Shown here: positions 45,757 through 57,730 of the stretch, in pieces
How positions within the stretch are numbered: the stretch's first letter is position 1
Layout of the letters: each line of letters begins with the position of its first letter
Position numbers and translations under genes: made by a program
The notes under the pieces: model-generated
What the model was told of the DNA's origin: nothing
Databases searched by the model: none
Seen by the model: the letters and a program-made list of their open reading frames with translations, nothing else
Assembly (NCBI GenBank): GCA_013146195.2
Contig: CM028377.1
Location: 166,015,824 to 166,079,823 of the forward strand
Reading direction: 5' to 3'
Length of the DNA: 64,000 nucleotides
Origin: Codonopsis lanceolata
Lineage: Eukaryota > Streptophyta > Magnoliopsida > Asterales > Campanulaceae

Positions 45757-47908
45757 GTTTGAGGTTGTGTGTGCGCGTGGTGGTTGGCCATTGCGAGGTT
45801 TTGTGACCTACCCGAGATATGAGGTAATTCCTTATACGGATATTATGGTTGTTATTACCGTTATTGTAAGTGCACGTTGTATCGGTAGCTCATATGCATT
45901 CATACATACATTGCATTGTGTGTTGAGATTTGTTGATTTTTGCTTTCCCCGGTTTATTAATATGATTGAGGGGGATATCCCGGTTTGGGATTGGTTTATT
46001 GTTTTGGTTGAATCTTGATTTGTCGGTAGGCAATCAATCATGGTATAAAGATGTGATTCTAGTATGCCTATATATATGGCTATGTTATGCATATATGAAG
46101 AATGTATATGTGATAATGTTACTAGTGGTGATTACTAGTGGCGTGTTAAATTTGTATGCTCTATAGAGATATGTGTAATTATGTAAGTAAAATAATTATA
46201 CGCTATTGTGTGATTTTTATGCGAGTAGGGTACACTCGAATCGCACGGGTGATAACTTGGTGGTTATGGGATGCGTTAAGATTATTACAGATCGGTATAC
46301 CGTTTTATTGCGACTAGTAGAGTGTCGTTGTCACGCGAGGGTATTTCGTGTGTGTTTTATTGAAGACGAGATTTTTGGGTTAAAGTAATGATAGACTTTG
46401 CGGAGTTTTGATGATTGAGGGTGCTAGAGCGAATATTACCTCTTTTCCTTGGATTCGTTATGAAAATGTTGTTAGGCGAGTATAGTGGATATACAAACCT
46501 TGTAATTTGTTAGAATTACCATTGTATAGAAAATTAGCACGATGGAACTTTATGAGAATATATGATTGGATTAGTAATTACACATAACATAGTAATTGCT
46601 TGATTGTGTCGTATGCATGGCTAAGAGTTATATGAACTACAAGGATTATATGAGTTACATGAACTGTGTGAACTACATAAAGTATATGAGTTAAAGTATG
46701 ATGATACTTGGTAATTGCATATCCCGTTTACATGATATATGTGTATACATGTAGCATTGCTAAATATAGGAATCTTATCATTCGCTTGAGGATTAATTTG
46801 TGGGTGAAATGTAAATGTTGTATGTAGAGTATAAGCATGACTAGTATTAACACATGTATTGTATTTGTGATGGGAATTAACATATGGATTTTATGTGAGT
46901 ATGCCTGGTAGATGCACTTGGTTTAAAAAAAAAGAGATATGGTTTACAAGGGTAATAAATATGCTTACCGGATATAGTTGTATTTGAGTATGAGCATATT
47001 TAGGCGCATTACTAATCAAGGTAATTTGTTAGAGTGTTGCATGATGAAGTTATGATTATCATTGCTTAATGATTATGCCATGTTTAAACTTTTGCATGAT
47101 TATGTGAGACTGTAGTGAAGGATGCCTAAGATTTTCTCATAACCCTTCGCATCCTTGCAACGAAAGCTTTTGAAATCCAATTTAGTCGGTACCCTAAATT
47201 GGTGATCAAAAGAGGTTCGTTGGTGGACTAGGATTGGTAGCAAGTAGGTTAGAAATTGACTAAACCTCTTACCAAAAGGAAAGGAAAATAAATGGAATAA
47301 ATTTTCATTCGATGCTATTATGTGCTCTTATGTGCATTGTCTATGATTTGAAAATTGCAAGTATGGCTTGCATGATCATGAATGTTAACTTACTTTGTTG
47401 TAGGAACGTGTTGTGGAACACTCTTCCTTAAGTTTGTGAATTGCTCTATCGGCAATCTTTACCTCTCATGATTTAGAGTTTCTTGTATTTATGTTCATGT
47501 TGTAGCTCCGAAGCAAATAGTTTCGAGAGATCGGCGATTATAATATCCTTGAATATGCTCTTGCGATATGTTTGGAATTTACATGCTTCATTAACTAATA
47601 ATGGAAATTATGTGTGCTGTTGCGACTCAAGTATGAGTCAAGTTATTTTCAATCTTAAGTGTTTGGTGTTATGGTTATTGGAAATTTTTGAACTTGTGAA
47701 TGTGAGATTTTTGGTAGTTTGGTTTTCGACTACTTGGTTTGGTTATTGTGATTATAGACTCGGAGATTGAGTCTAGGTTTATGGTTTTCAGCATCGAGTG
47801 TTCACTCGGGATTGAGAGACACCGTAGTTGTGTCTGGGTATTTGATGTTGGATGATGACCTAACGTTGGTTTGTTATACGGTTTAGAATTCGGGACGAAT
47901 TCTTTTTA
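45757..47908 (+). mobile_element. Non-coding 3' interior of element B
   Basis: It shares several blocks with element A's interior: 45770-45830, 45870-45920, 47118-47290 and 47505-47530. The small ORFs here are not alike between the copies, so they are not supported as genes. Confidence 0.7.
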
Positions 47909-47920
47909 AGGGGGAGAGGA
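47909..47920 (+). other. Polypurine tract of element B
   Basis: AGGGGGAGAGGA directly before the 3' LTR start TGTAAGACCCC. Confidence 0.9.
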
Positions 47921-48208
47921 TGTAAGACCCCGATTCCCGATTAGCTTGAATTGCGTGCAATGCTCGCATTTCTTCCTTGGTTTATGGCTTATTTGATTTC
48001 TGAGAGAGTCTAGATGTGTACAAGAGATCACGTTAAGACCAAAACACTTTTTAGAGATGCCATTTGGTTGTTGACTTGCTAAAGTCACAAGCCGTAACTC
48101 GACGATAGTCGAAATGCGACGCAATTGTGAGTTTACTCGCGTTTTGTGTTCCTGACCTCGATTTGGTCCTAGATCTTTACATGATGATTGATTAAAATGT
48201 TTAGATGT
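47921..48208 (+). repeat. 3' LTR of element B, first 288 bp
   Basis: Nearly identical to 40696-40985 by eye (for instance TTGCGTG versus TTGTGTG). It is cut by the copia LTR at about 48208. The high LTR similarity contrasts with the ruined gag. Confidence 0.9.
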
Positions 48209-49483
48209 TGTTGATTCTTATGTTAAATTTATATCTGATCAGTACATTACATTAGTTTTATACTTCAGTGGCTAATCGGGCTGCGTATCGATTAGCGTGG
48301 CAACTGTGTATAGAACTTTGCCTTGTATAGTTTTTGTAGGACCTTTTCAGGAATATCGGAAGACCCTTTCTCAGCTTCACCGGAAGACCTGCTCAAAGCT
48401 TAAGATCGGTAGACCCCGTGTCCAGCTGATCTGCTTCTACGTGTCCTCTTCAGCATAAAGCTAGCTGGATTAATTCAAACTTATTTCCATATATTATTTG
48501 AATTAATCCAAGTCTTTTTCTGACATGTCAAGCCGCCGAAAGCAACTTTCCGAAAAGCAGGAATACTTTTCGTCGAGCAAAGCAAAAAGCGGTTGTCCCC
48601 TACTTTCTTCGCTTCATCTCTCGAATCGACACCAAATCGCCCACCTTTTTGAAGATCTCAGAAATGATTATCTGCTCTAGTTATCTGTGAAGACGAAATT
48701 ACTTGACTGACAGCCCCATGCATTTAATGCGTTTATAAAAAGAGCTGTTGAAGTCTTCGTCTTCTCCAACGGATCTTTTGAAGTGCACCTGCTTTAAATA
48801 CTGCCATTGAAGACTGGAGCAAATAGAACAACTGTACAGAATCAATCGAACACTTAAAGAATTGCTCTGAATCTATACAACTCCAAGTCTTTCAGCTCAG
48901 TGCATTCAATAGATCCTCAACAGATCTAGAAGTCCTCATCAACAACAAGAAGCTGCTCTTCAACATTTATTGTTTTATTCTTCTTGTTGTTTACTTCCAT
49001 TAACTATACTTCTGCACGAATTAAATATCTTGTATTTACAGATATTTAATTCCCTAGACCCAAACACAAGTCAATATTTTTGTACACGATCCATTAGGGA
49101 TATTCTTTGTAATTGATCTAAGTGGAAAACATAGTGCACAATTTAAATCCAAGGTTGACTGCCTTGGTGGTGGACGTAGCACTCATTATAGTGTGAACCA
49201 TCCCAAAATACTTGTGTTATTTCCTTCTGTCTGTTTAATTATTGAACTGCTCAGTTTCATTGTTTACTTCATCCATTTCAGCAGAACTTAAGTAATCTGT
49301 AAAAGGTCTACCGGTAGTCCTTATCGGCAGACCTGGAACAATTTTCTTGAAGGTCTTCCGCTACTTGATTCTTTTCATAGATTGCAAGTAACTTTCAAGG
49401 AACTTACTTTAAAAGTTTTAAAAGTGTTAATAAGCTATTCAACCCCCCCTTCTAGCTTATTATTGTGCTCATTGGGACCCACA
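48209..49483 (+). repeat. Copia 5' LTR, about 1.28 kb
   Basis: It begins TGTTGATTCTTATG (the exact first base is uncertain by 2-3 because of TGTTGTTG) and ends GGGACCCACA, followed by a PBS. It has repeated GGTCTACCGGTAG-type short motifs. No coding frame. Confidence 0.85.
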
Positions 49484-49485
49484 AT

Positions 49486-49497
49486 TGGTATCAGAGC
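49486..49497 (+). other. Primer binding site, tRNA-iMet type
   Basis: TGGTATCAGAGC, two bases after the LTR end. Confidence 0.92.
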
Positions 49498-49552
49498 CTT
49501 ACTCTTCGAAAACAAGTTTTTCCAAGATTAAACTCTTGAGAGATACGACATA

Positions 49553-50473
49553 ATGGCACAAACACACTATATGCTGCCTACATCTAATGCTAACCACGTC
49601 CCAATATTGGACGAAGGTCATTTTGATGTATGGAAGGATAAAGTAATGAGATTCATGAACTCTATTGACAACAGATTATGGAAATGTGTCACTGCAGGTC
49701 AACATGTACCAATGAAGGCAAATCTTCTAGCCTCCATCGCTGGGAACCCTGCAGAAGTTCCTAAAGAAGAATCAGAATGGACAGAGGACGATAGAAAGCT
49801 GGTTGAACTTGACAGTAAAGCAATCAACATAATCACCAGCTCTCTAGATACAAGCACATACCAGCAAGTGATTCGATGTACAACTGCTAAAGAGATGTGG
49901 GAAGCTCTTGTAGAATACTTGGAGGGAGACCAAGACACAAGAGACAACAGAAAATATACATACATCCAGCAGTTTGATTCTTTCAAAAAGGATCCTAAGG
50001 AAACCTTGAGACAAGCATACGATCGATTCAGTGAGGTAATAAATAGTTGCTTTTCTCTTGGTAAAACGTATGACAAAAAGGAAATGAACATGAGGTTTCT
50101 AGGCTCTCTAGGTAGCTTATGGCATGTAAAGACCACGGCTATGAAAGAATCTAAGAACTTAAACGAGATGACTCTTCGTAGTCTCTACGCAAGTTTAAAG
50201 GTTTATGAACTTGAAGTTAATCAAGCTCTAGAGCAAGACAAACAGTTCAGAACTGTGTCTCTGCCAGCCATGGTCCAAGAAGAAATCATTGTTGAAAACA
50301 AACCTTCCACTTCTTCCAGTGAAAATGATTTTTTATCTGATGAACAATTTGCTATGTTTGTTAAACGATTTCAAAAATTTGCAAAATATGGAAGGAAGAA
50401 CACTCACCAACAACCTTTCAGAAGATTGGTGAAAGCTCATCCAAGGAAGAGCTTGTGTGTTATAACTCCGTAG
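49553..50473 (+). CDS. Copia gag (UBN2-type), C-terminal zinc knuckle disrupted
   Basis: The gag protein forms the retrotransposon particle. The ATG at 49553 opens 306 codons. FDVWKDKVMRFMNSIDNRLW near residue 24 and AKEMWEALVEYLEGDQDTRD near residue 113 are typical of Sirevirus-type copia gag. The C-terminus (about residues 260-290) is rich in F/K and leads to the CCHC knuckle expected of gag. That knuckle is garbled at 50455-50500: flanking residues can still be read in shifted frames, but the second Cys is lost. The ORF closes with a premature TAG at about 50471. Expected pol continuation is by frameshift or fusion. Confidence 0.88.
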   Translation: MAQTHYMLPTSNANHVPILDEGHFDVWKDKVMRFMNSIDNRLWKCVTAGQHVPMKANLLASIAGNPAEVPKEESEWTEDDRKLVELDSKAINIITSSLDTSTYQQVIRCTTAKEMWEALVEYLEGDQDTRDNRKYTYIQQFDSFKKDPKETLRQAYDRFSEVINSCFSLGKTYDKKEMNMRFLGSLGSLWHVKTTAMKESKNLNEMTLRSLYASLKVYELEVNQALEQDKQFRTVSLPAMVQEEIIVENKPSTSSSENDFLSDEQFAMFVKRFQKFAKYGRKNTHQQPFRRLVKAHPRKSLCVITP

Positions 50474-53400
50474 AAAACCCGGTCATTTTGCCTCAAAATG
50501 TCCTAAGCCAAAATTTGAAGCATACCGAAAACCCCCGTTTAGAAAATTTCAAAAACAAAAGGTATGTTGGCGAAGACATAGAAGATAAACAAAGTTGCTA
50601 CATGGTTTGAAACCGATTCGTAAGAGGAGGAAGAGGATTGTGAGCAAGCTAACATATGCTTAATAGCTCATGATTCATGTCCTACCTATGACTCGAAAAT
50701 GAAGTTGTAGTTTCACCAAGTCCTTTGGACAAAAATGAAACCAAAGAAGTGATAGCTTCAAGAAGGAAGAACTTCTCAAGGATAATCGTGGATATGCTTG
50801 AAGAATTTAATTCCTTTAGAGTAGCCTATGTTAAATCGGCCAAGAAGCGTGAGAAACTTACAACCGAGAAATCTTTGATGGCGGTGAGATTCAAACTCTC
50901 AATAGCTGTCAACAAGAGAGTATCAAACTGAAGGAAGAAAACAAATTTCTTCATGACAAAATTGATTGTCTGACTGAGCACATCAAAGGACTAGACCTAG
51001 AGAAAATTGCCTTGCAAAAGACAATTGACTCCTGGAATAGTTCCAAGGATGCATTTGAAGAAATCCTTTCAAGCCAAAAATCTAGCAATGATAAAACAGC
51101 ATAGGATATTCAGATGTGTCTCTTCCGACAATCTCTTCTCACAAAGAGAAAGGTGAATCCTCAAACCTTAATGATATATCTTTCTCTAAACAAACATTTG
51201 GAAATACAGGAAACAAGGCCTGGTTACTCAAGTGTTCCTTATGTTTACCCTAAAGTTCAAAGGAAAAGCCAAAATGAATGATTCAAATGAGAAATCCGAG
51301 AAGGTAACGGTAGAGAAAGTGAAGTCTACCAAGAACCACTATGTCAAGGCAAAGTCCCCGACGGTAGACCCGCTAAACCTCTACCGGTAACTATCAAGTT
51401 TGTCTATGAAACAGTAAAGATTTTTATTGCTGAAGGTAAACTTAAAGGTATTCTACCCATCCTCCCGAAAAGGTTCTCAAACGTAGCTAAAGCTAAGTCC
51501 GTTGGTAACCTACCTAGGAAGAGTCGAAAGAAACCAATTAAGTCTACCGTCAACAAGCAAGTCGAACCAAAATGAATGTCAAGAAAAGGAATGATCATAA
51601 GCACTCTTCATGAAGACTCTAACAGTTCTCTATGGACTTTCCATTTATGTCATTCTTGCCATCTTAGGCCATCGGCACGAATGCCTGCTAAGGTTCACTC
51701 CCAAGATCCGAGAGACCTAGTTCTCTCAAGGTCAAGGTGTATGGGTTGCAAAAGGTTGCTAATCCTTAGACCCAATATAAAGGGTACCTTGTTTTGCTTT
51801 AACTCTTTACAGAATGCTTCATGGCTATAGAATCGAAACAAAGACATCCGGTACCTAGACGCGGGTCGCTCAAGGCACATGATCGGAACGTAAGTCTTCT
51901 ACGTATATAGCCGAAGCAAAAGGACCTACGCTATCTTCGGAGACAATGCAAGAGGAAAGACAATGGATATGGCTCAATTACTAGAGGAAGTCTCTCCATC
52001 AACAAAGTTTCTCTAGTAAGTGGTTTAAAGCACAATCTTCTCGAGCATATCACACCTCAAGCGACAAAGGACTTCTATGCCAATTCAATTCCAACCAAGG
52101 CCTCATCAAAGACATGAATCATGCTCTACAACATCACCCAAGCAATAGACAAGGAAACGCTATGTCGTGGACTTAAATCTTCTAGGGAGATTCTCAACCC
52201 GTGTCTAGTAGCCAACAATGTTCGTGACAACAAATGGCTATGGCACAAGCCGCCTGCCACCTCAACTTCAAGCACTCTCCAAGCTCTCCAAAAATGGGCT
52301 TGTCAAAGGTCTACCTACTGGTCTTCCCGATCATGACGTGTTTGTGCTTGTCAACTAGGAAAACTTTCCAAGTCTTCCTTCAAAAGAAAGTCTGCTTTTA
52401 TCAACAAACGACCTCTTCAACTTCTCGCATATGGATCTCTTTGGACCTATTACAACAACCAAGATTTCGAGACAAGTACACACTTGTAGTAGTTGATGAC
52501 TACTCTAGATTCACTTGGATTGAAACTACATGACATCTAAAGATGAAAGTCATAGATCTAGTCAACGGATTTTTAGAAGACTTCAAACTCAAAAGCTTGA
52601 AGACATTTGTGACATAAGACTATTAACTGATCTGAATTCAAAAACAATGGTGTAGAAAAATCAAGGGATGACCATGGGATCGCCACAACTTCTCCGCCAC
52701 GGTATTCTCAACAAAATGGTGTACTGAACGGAAGAAACGTAACAACGACAAGCGGGCTAGAACAATGCCGTAGAAGCTAAACTTCCGAAGTATTTCGGGC
52801 GTAAGCAAATAATGCTTGCTTTACCCAAAATAGATCCCCTGTAAACAAGTTTCATAATAAAACTCCATATGAAATATGGAGAGGAAGATCCCAAACATTG
52901 GATTTCTTAAAATCTTTCACAAATGTTTTATTCTTTACAATGGAAAAGAATACAGAGAAAATTTGATGCAAAAATCGATTTAAGGAATTTTTTCTCGGGA
53001 TATTCCAAACATTCAAAAGCATTTATTTTCAAGAATCTAATTTAAAAATCTTAGAATCTGTGCATGTTTCTTTTGATGAATATGACTTGTTAGAGCCTAG
53101 AAAGGCTCGAACGTTGCTAATGATTCCGATAATGATGAGACAGTGTACAACAAAGATCTACTTATCGAAAACGGCAAATGCGTAACCCATGTATACCGAT
53201 AACCTTCACCCAGAGAAGATACTCTACCGATACCGATAACAACTCTTCTGCTGACCTCGAACCCATCTTCGCTTTTACCCCAAGCACCTTTACAGATCTC
53301 TCATCCTTCTTGTTCACTGAAAATGAAAGTTTTGAAGACCTATTTCTTCTCAACGCATTTTGGTGAATCTCCTTCTCAACCAACTCCGTAATTCTTAAGG

Positions 53401-55042
53401 GAAGAATCCACCGTATGATCTTCCTCCAACCATTATTGAAGCAAGAGATCATCCCATTTCTCAAATCATTGGTGATCTCAATACAGAGTTCGACGAGAAA
53501 TAAGGTTCGAGAAGAAACGTTGTTTGCTTACGCATTTGTATCGAACTCGAACCAAAGAAGATTGATGAAGCTATCAAGATCATAATCGGATTGAAGCTAT
53601 GCAAGAAGAGCCGAACCGCTTTGAAAGATGTAAGGTGTGGAGCTTAGTTCAAAGACCGATCGATCATCCACTATCGGCACCAAGTGGGTATTCTAAATAA
53701 AAGAGATGAAGATGGAAATGTCACGTAAACAAAGCTAGATTGGTTGCTCGTGGCTACCGATGTGAAGAAGGAATTGACTTTGATGAAACATTTGCCCTCG
53801 TTGCTAGACTAGAAGCAATCGAATCTTTCTAGCTTATGCCTCGCTCATGGACTTCAAAGTGTATCGATGGATGTTAAGAGTGCCTTTCTCAATGGTGATC
53901 TTCAAGAAATCAGATATGTGGAACACCTCCGGATTTGTCATCTCGCACAAACGGACCACGCCTACCGACTCAAGAAAGCCTCTACGGCTCGAAGCAAGCT
54001 CCTAGAGCTTGGTATGAAACTCTATCCAAGTTCTTAATTGAACAAGGATTCGTGAGAGGAAGAATCGACACTACTTTATTCATCCTCAAGCACAAAGGCC
54101 ATTCTCTTCCGGTACAAATCTATGTGGACGACATCATCTTTGGATCAACTAACCAAAGCCCTGCAAAAGATTCGAGAAGCCGATGCAAAGCAAGTTCGAG
54201 ATGAGCATGATGGGCGAACTTACCTATTTTCTAGGACTCAGATACAATGACTTCGACGGAATCTTCATCACCAAACCAAATATGCAAAGGAACTAATCAA
54301 GAAGTTTGGTCTTGATTCACCAAAGGATTTGAAACTCCAATGTCTACCGACCGCCATCTTGACAAAGATGAAAAGGGAAAGCAAGAGAACATGACCAAGT
54401 ACCGAGGAATCATAGGTTCACTTTACCTTACCGCTAGTAGACCGACATTATGTTTGGTTTGTGTTTGTGCTAGATTTGTGCATCCAAAGGAGTCACATTT
54501 GCTTGTCGCCAAACGTATCATCGATATGTTTCAAAACAACAAATCTAGGCATCTCGTATTCAAAATCCAACAACTTCAATCTAGTTGGATACTGTGATGC
54601 AGATTATGCACCGCAGTAAGAGCGTAAGAAGAAGCACCGGGACTTGTCAATTTCTTGGAAAAAGACTGCCTCATGGTCTTGCAAGAAACAAGGATCGCTG
54701 GCAAACTCAACCACGTATGTAATATATTGCCGCAAGCAAATGTTGCTCTCAACCGCTATGGATGAAGCAACAATTGGTGGACTACAACATCAAGACCGAA
54801 ACCGCCCAATCATGTGTGACAACACATCGCTATCTCAGCCTCCAAAAATCCAGTGATGCATTCAAAGACAAAGCACATTGATATTCGTTATCATTTTCTC
54901 AAAGATCATGTGGAAAAGGTAACATCGGGCCCGAATATGTTCCAACCGAGCATCAATTGGCGTACATTCTCACAAAACCACCGGATGCCACCAGTTTGCT
55001 TATTTAAGGAGAAATCTTGGTATGATTGATCCTACCGCTTAA
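50474..55042 (+). pseudogene. Copia pol remnants (protease, integrase, RT, RNase H)
   Basis: Signatures occur in copia order but in changing frames. A protease-like LDAGRSRHMIG is at about 51850-51885 (usual DSG changed). An integrase YTLVVVDDYSRFTWIE is near 52470-52530. RT blocks SLYGSKQAPRAWYE and QIYVDDIIFGST lie within 53935-54204, with GSLYLTASRP near 54410-54450. RNase H YCDADYA is near 54590 and WSCKKQGSLANSTT near 54670. The tail AYLRRNLGMIDPTA near 55000-55040 is the usual Sirevirus pol end. Frame breaks are very dense, so no working enzyme is possible as assembled. Confidence 0.85.
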
Positions 55043-55375
55043 TTTCAATATTTTGTTAATATTTCTTTCATACCTAGACCCAAGATAGACTAATCTGAAG
55101 ACGTAAGTTCTTTCACCGAAGACCTAAAGGTTAGTACTCTTACTTAGTCTATTTTCTCGCTAAAGAGGTTTCTAAAGCAATAAAAGGGGTCAAGGATTTG
55201 GTACTTAAGAAAATATCTTAAGTTCCCGCTTTTCAAACCGATATTTTCTCGCCTTTAAATAGTCCTCGAACCGTCATTTCCAAACTTTACGAAACCCTCA
55301 CTGTAAACTTCTCTCTAAGCATCTACTGCGAAATTCCTCGTTCTTCTTCTTGTTTCTTCTTCTCATCCTCAAACA
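55043..55375 (+). promoter_or_regulatory. Post-pol spacer with TATA-like motif
   Basis: Non-coding region after pol. A TATA-like TTTAAATAG lies at about 55253-55261, and a CT-rich stretch leads to an ATG at 55376. It could be a promoter or leader for a separate downstream ORF; this is inference only. Confidence 0.35.
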
Positions 55376-56632
55376 ATGGTACGCTTATCTCTACTCTACT
55401 GTAATTTTCTCGATACTGCTCTCGCATTTCAAAATCATATTAAAATCTTTTGGAATTCAAATCGTCATTTTCGAGTATTGAACATGATTCGCCATTGTTG
55501 TCCTTACATACTTGAATACTAATATGCTTTTTGTTTATTCATTGTTCATTCTTATGAAAACTTCGTATGCATTTCGAGTGTGGTTACTCTAAACATTCTA
55601 GGGTTTCAAGTTTTGCTTAAAAATTTCAATTATTTGATAAAACTTTGAAATTCCTACTTGTTTAGATATCTAGATGAAAAGCCCTAAATTTTATTTTGTT
55701 TTTCTTTTCGTGCAAGAACTTCAAAAACTAAGAGCGACAATGGGAAGACTCTTTGACCCCGAGAAAGTCATTCCTCCCAAGCAAATATAAATCTTCCAGA
55801 TATCCCATCTTCGCCACGATCATTGCTTCGCCTGGACCCCAAGCTATACATTCCTGCATTGACCTTCCGCTCAATCAACTCATTGCTGCTTATGAGGATA
55901 TGGACGCCCGGATTCTCTTCCGCCTCAACGACAAAACTACAAGATCTTCCCGGCAGTAAGAATTTTATCAACGGAGCTCATGAGCCCCCGTTTTTCGTGG
56001 GTGGATTCGAGGCCGCCCCATCTCCGCTCACCGCCAAATCTATTTCACCATCATTATGCATTACTTGAGGAGCTTCCGCAACGGCCGAGGCTTTACATGC
56101 CCGGAAGCCATGAGGGAGCCGACACACCCGGGAGCCACAAGGGAAAATGCTCCGAAACTGCTCCCTCGACGCTTCATCGCACTAGCCACCTTCTTGACAA
56201 GGGGCTCTTTTCAAGAGTGGAGCACATGATATGTTTATCGCCACAGATAACTCGCCGTATTTCTACAAATGCCTCAATCAGCTCATCATCTTCGACGAGT
56301 CAAGCAAATGGGTGGAGAAAGCTAAGAACAACCCCACTTGCAAGCGCCTTCGCCGCTTATCAATGCCCTGCTGAGGGATGATGCGACATCAACTCTTCTT
56401 GAAAGAAGATGAGTTGTTTGGTAAGGCCAAGGACAAACAACTCACGCCCTCGCTTTTCAAGAATACACCGAATACAGAACAAGCGCCGATGCAAAAGGTC
56501 TACCGCCGGTCTTCTTGACAAAGTGGCCAAGCCTCGCACCTATCTTGGTCACCCGCTTCAACATGGAAGCACATGAAGCCGCAAAGGCACCTCTCAAAAA
56601 GGCCTCGCCAAGTTTGATGATCAAGTGGGCCA
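55376..56632 (+). pseudogene. Extra ORF region after copia pol (env-like position), degenerate
   Basis: Sireviruses often have an additional ORF between pol and the 3' LTR. Here an ATG (55376-55378) is followed at once by GTACGC, a possible splice donor, and a T-rich stretch to about 55713. Coding-like sequence then runs to the gap with many frame breaks. No transmembrane segment or known domain is visible. The GC content rises compared with flanking spacer. I do not recognise the protein, and an intact copy would be needed to judge it. Confidence 0.4.
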
Positions 56633-56732
56633 NNNNNNNNNNNNNNNNNNNNNNNNNNNNNNNNNNNNNNNNNNNNNNNNNNNNNNNNNNNNNNNNNNNN
56701 NNNNNNNNNNNNNNNNNNNNNNNNNNNNNNNN
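56633..56732. other. Assembly gap (100 N)
   Basis: Exactly 100 N, the conventional placeholder for a gap of unknown size. It separates the copia element from a truncated LTR of the next element. Confidence 1.
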
Positions 56733-57730
56733 CCCAAAATCAGCCACAAAACAGTCCTAAACTCCCAAAACTCTCGCCTAATTATAAACAAGGTCCCTAC
56801 AAGTATGCCCAAGAACCTAGCCTTGTTTTGTAAGTTTATAACAATTCAAACAAGTCCGAATTCTTCTTGAATAACAAGGATGCTCGAAATTCACAAAGAA
56901 ATAAAAACGAAAATAACCTAAAATAAAAGGATAGAAACGGGCTCACCGGCTAGGCTTCACTCACCTAACGTAAAGAATCCCGACGATCAATTCTTCGCTC
57001 ACTCACCTTTGAGAAGAATAAATCGGTTTGAAAAGAACAACCTTGTTCTTGAAAGAATCACTTTTTTCTCTAAAAACCAAATCGCCTTTATTTCATGAAT
57101 TAAAGTGCCTTATAAAGGCTTACAAAAGTATCCTAATTCTATAAGAAAACTAAACAACTTCTAAGTCCTTAAGGACTCTAATTAACAATTAAAATAGGAA
57201 ACTACCTAACTTAAATCCTAGTCCTTAAAGGACCTATTCCCAAAAACGGGATTTCCTTTACTTACCTAATAAAAGACTTCCTAACCAACTATAACAATAA
57301 AAAGGAAACCAATTTATTTAGGAAATAAACAACTAATAACTAATGGCAGATTTGACTCCTAATCTAACAATCCTTGTCACTTTAGGACTCATGGTGGTCG
57401 TCCCCCCTTCCAAGCCAGTGTGTCCACCTCCTTGCATGCAATGCCATGCAAGGCCTTCCAAGCCCGTGCCACCCTTCCAAGCATCCACACGAAACCACTC
57501 TTCCATTCCCCTTGAGCCGTGCCCCATGACACTCTTGCCTTCCAAGAAATACTCCCATTTCACTTGCGGGTTGAACCCTCTTGTTGTATCTTTGGTCCTT
57601 TGGCCCTTTAACCCATTTGTGTCACTGATCCCATCCATCAAACATGGCTGCCTTGCTCCCCAAATATCGGACTCATGCATTCCTTTCAAATATCTTTGAC
57701 CCTTAGAATCTTGGACCCTTCTCCGCATCA
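56733..57730 (-). repeat. 3' LTR of pol-less element, outer end in gap
   Basis: It matches 61327-62383 but lacks about 45 bases present at 61442-61487. About 65 bases at the outer end are missing at the gap. Confidence 0.88.

Larger units (their letters stand above)
40696..48208 (+). mobile_element. Gag-only long-LTR gypsy element B
   Basis: Structure: 4285-bp 5' LTR (40696-44980), PBS, decayed gag (45108-45756), non-coding interior (45757-47908), polypurine tract and 3' LTR (47921-48208). The last is interrupted after 288 bp by a copia insertion. The whole interior is 2.94 kb and contains no protease, RT, RNase H or integrase. The layout is the same as in element A. Confidence 0.88.
48209..56632 (+). 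mobile_element. Sirevirus-like Ty1/copia element, runs into assembly gap
   Basis: It has a 5' LTR, an iMet PBS, gag, a badly frameshifted pol in the copia order (protease, integrase, RT, RNase H), and then an extra downstream ORF region. The 3' LTR is not seen and may lie in or beyond the gap. It is inserted in the 3' LTR of element B. The gag is open for 306 codons, but sequence after about 50470 is broken every few dozen codons. Confidence 0.85.

Noticed and set aside
55376..56632. A viral envelope gene
   Set aside because: The position after copia pol is where Sireviruses have an extra ORF, but no signal peptide, membrane segment or fusion motif can be read, so I do not call it an envelope protein.
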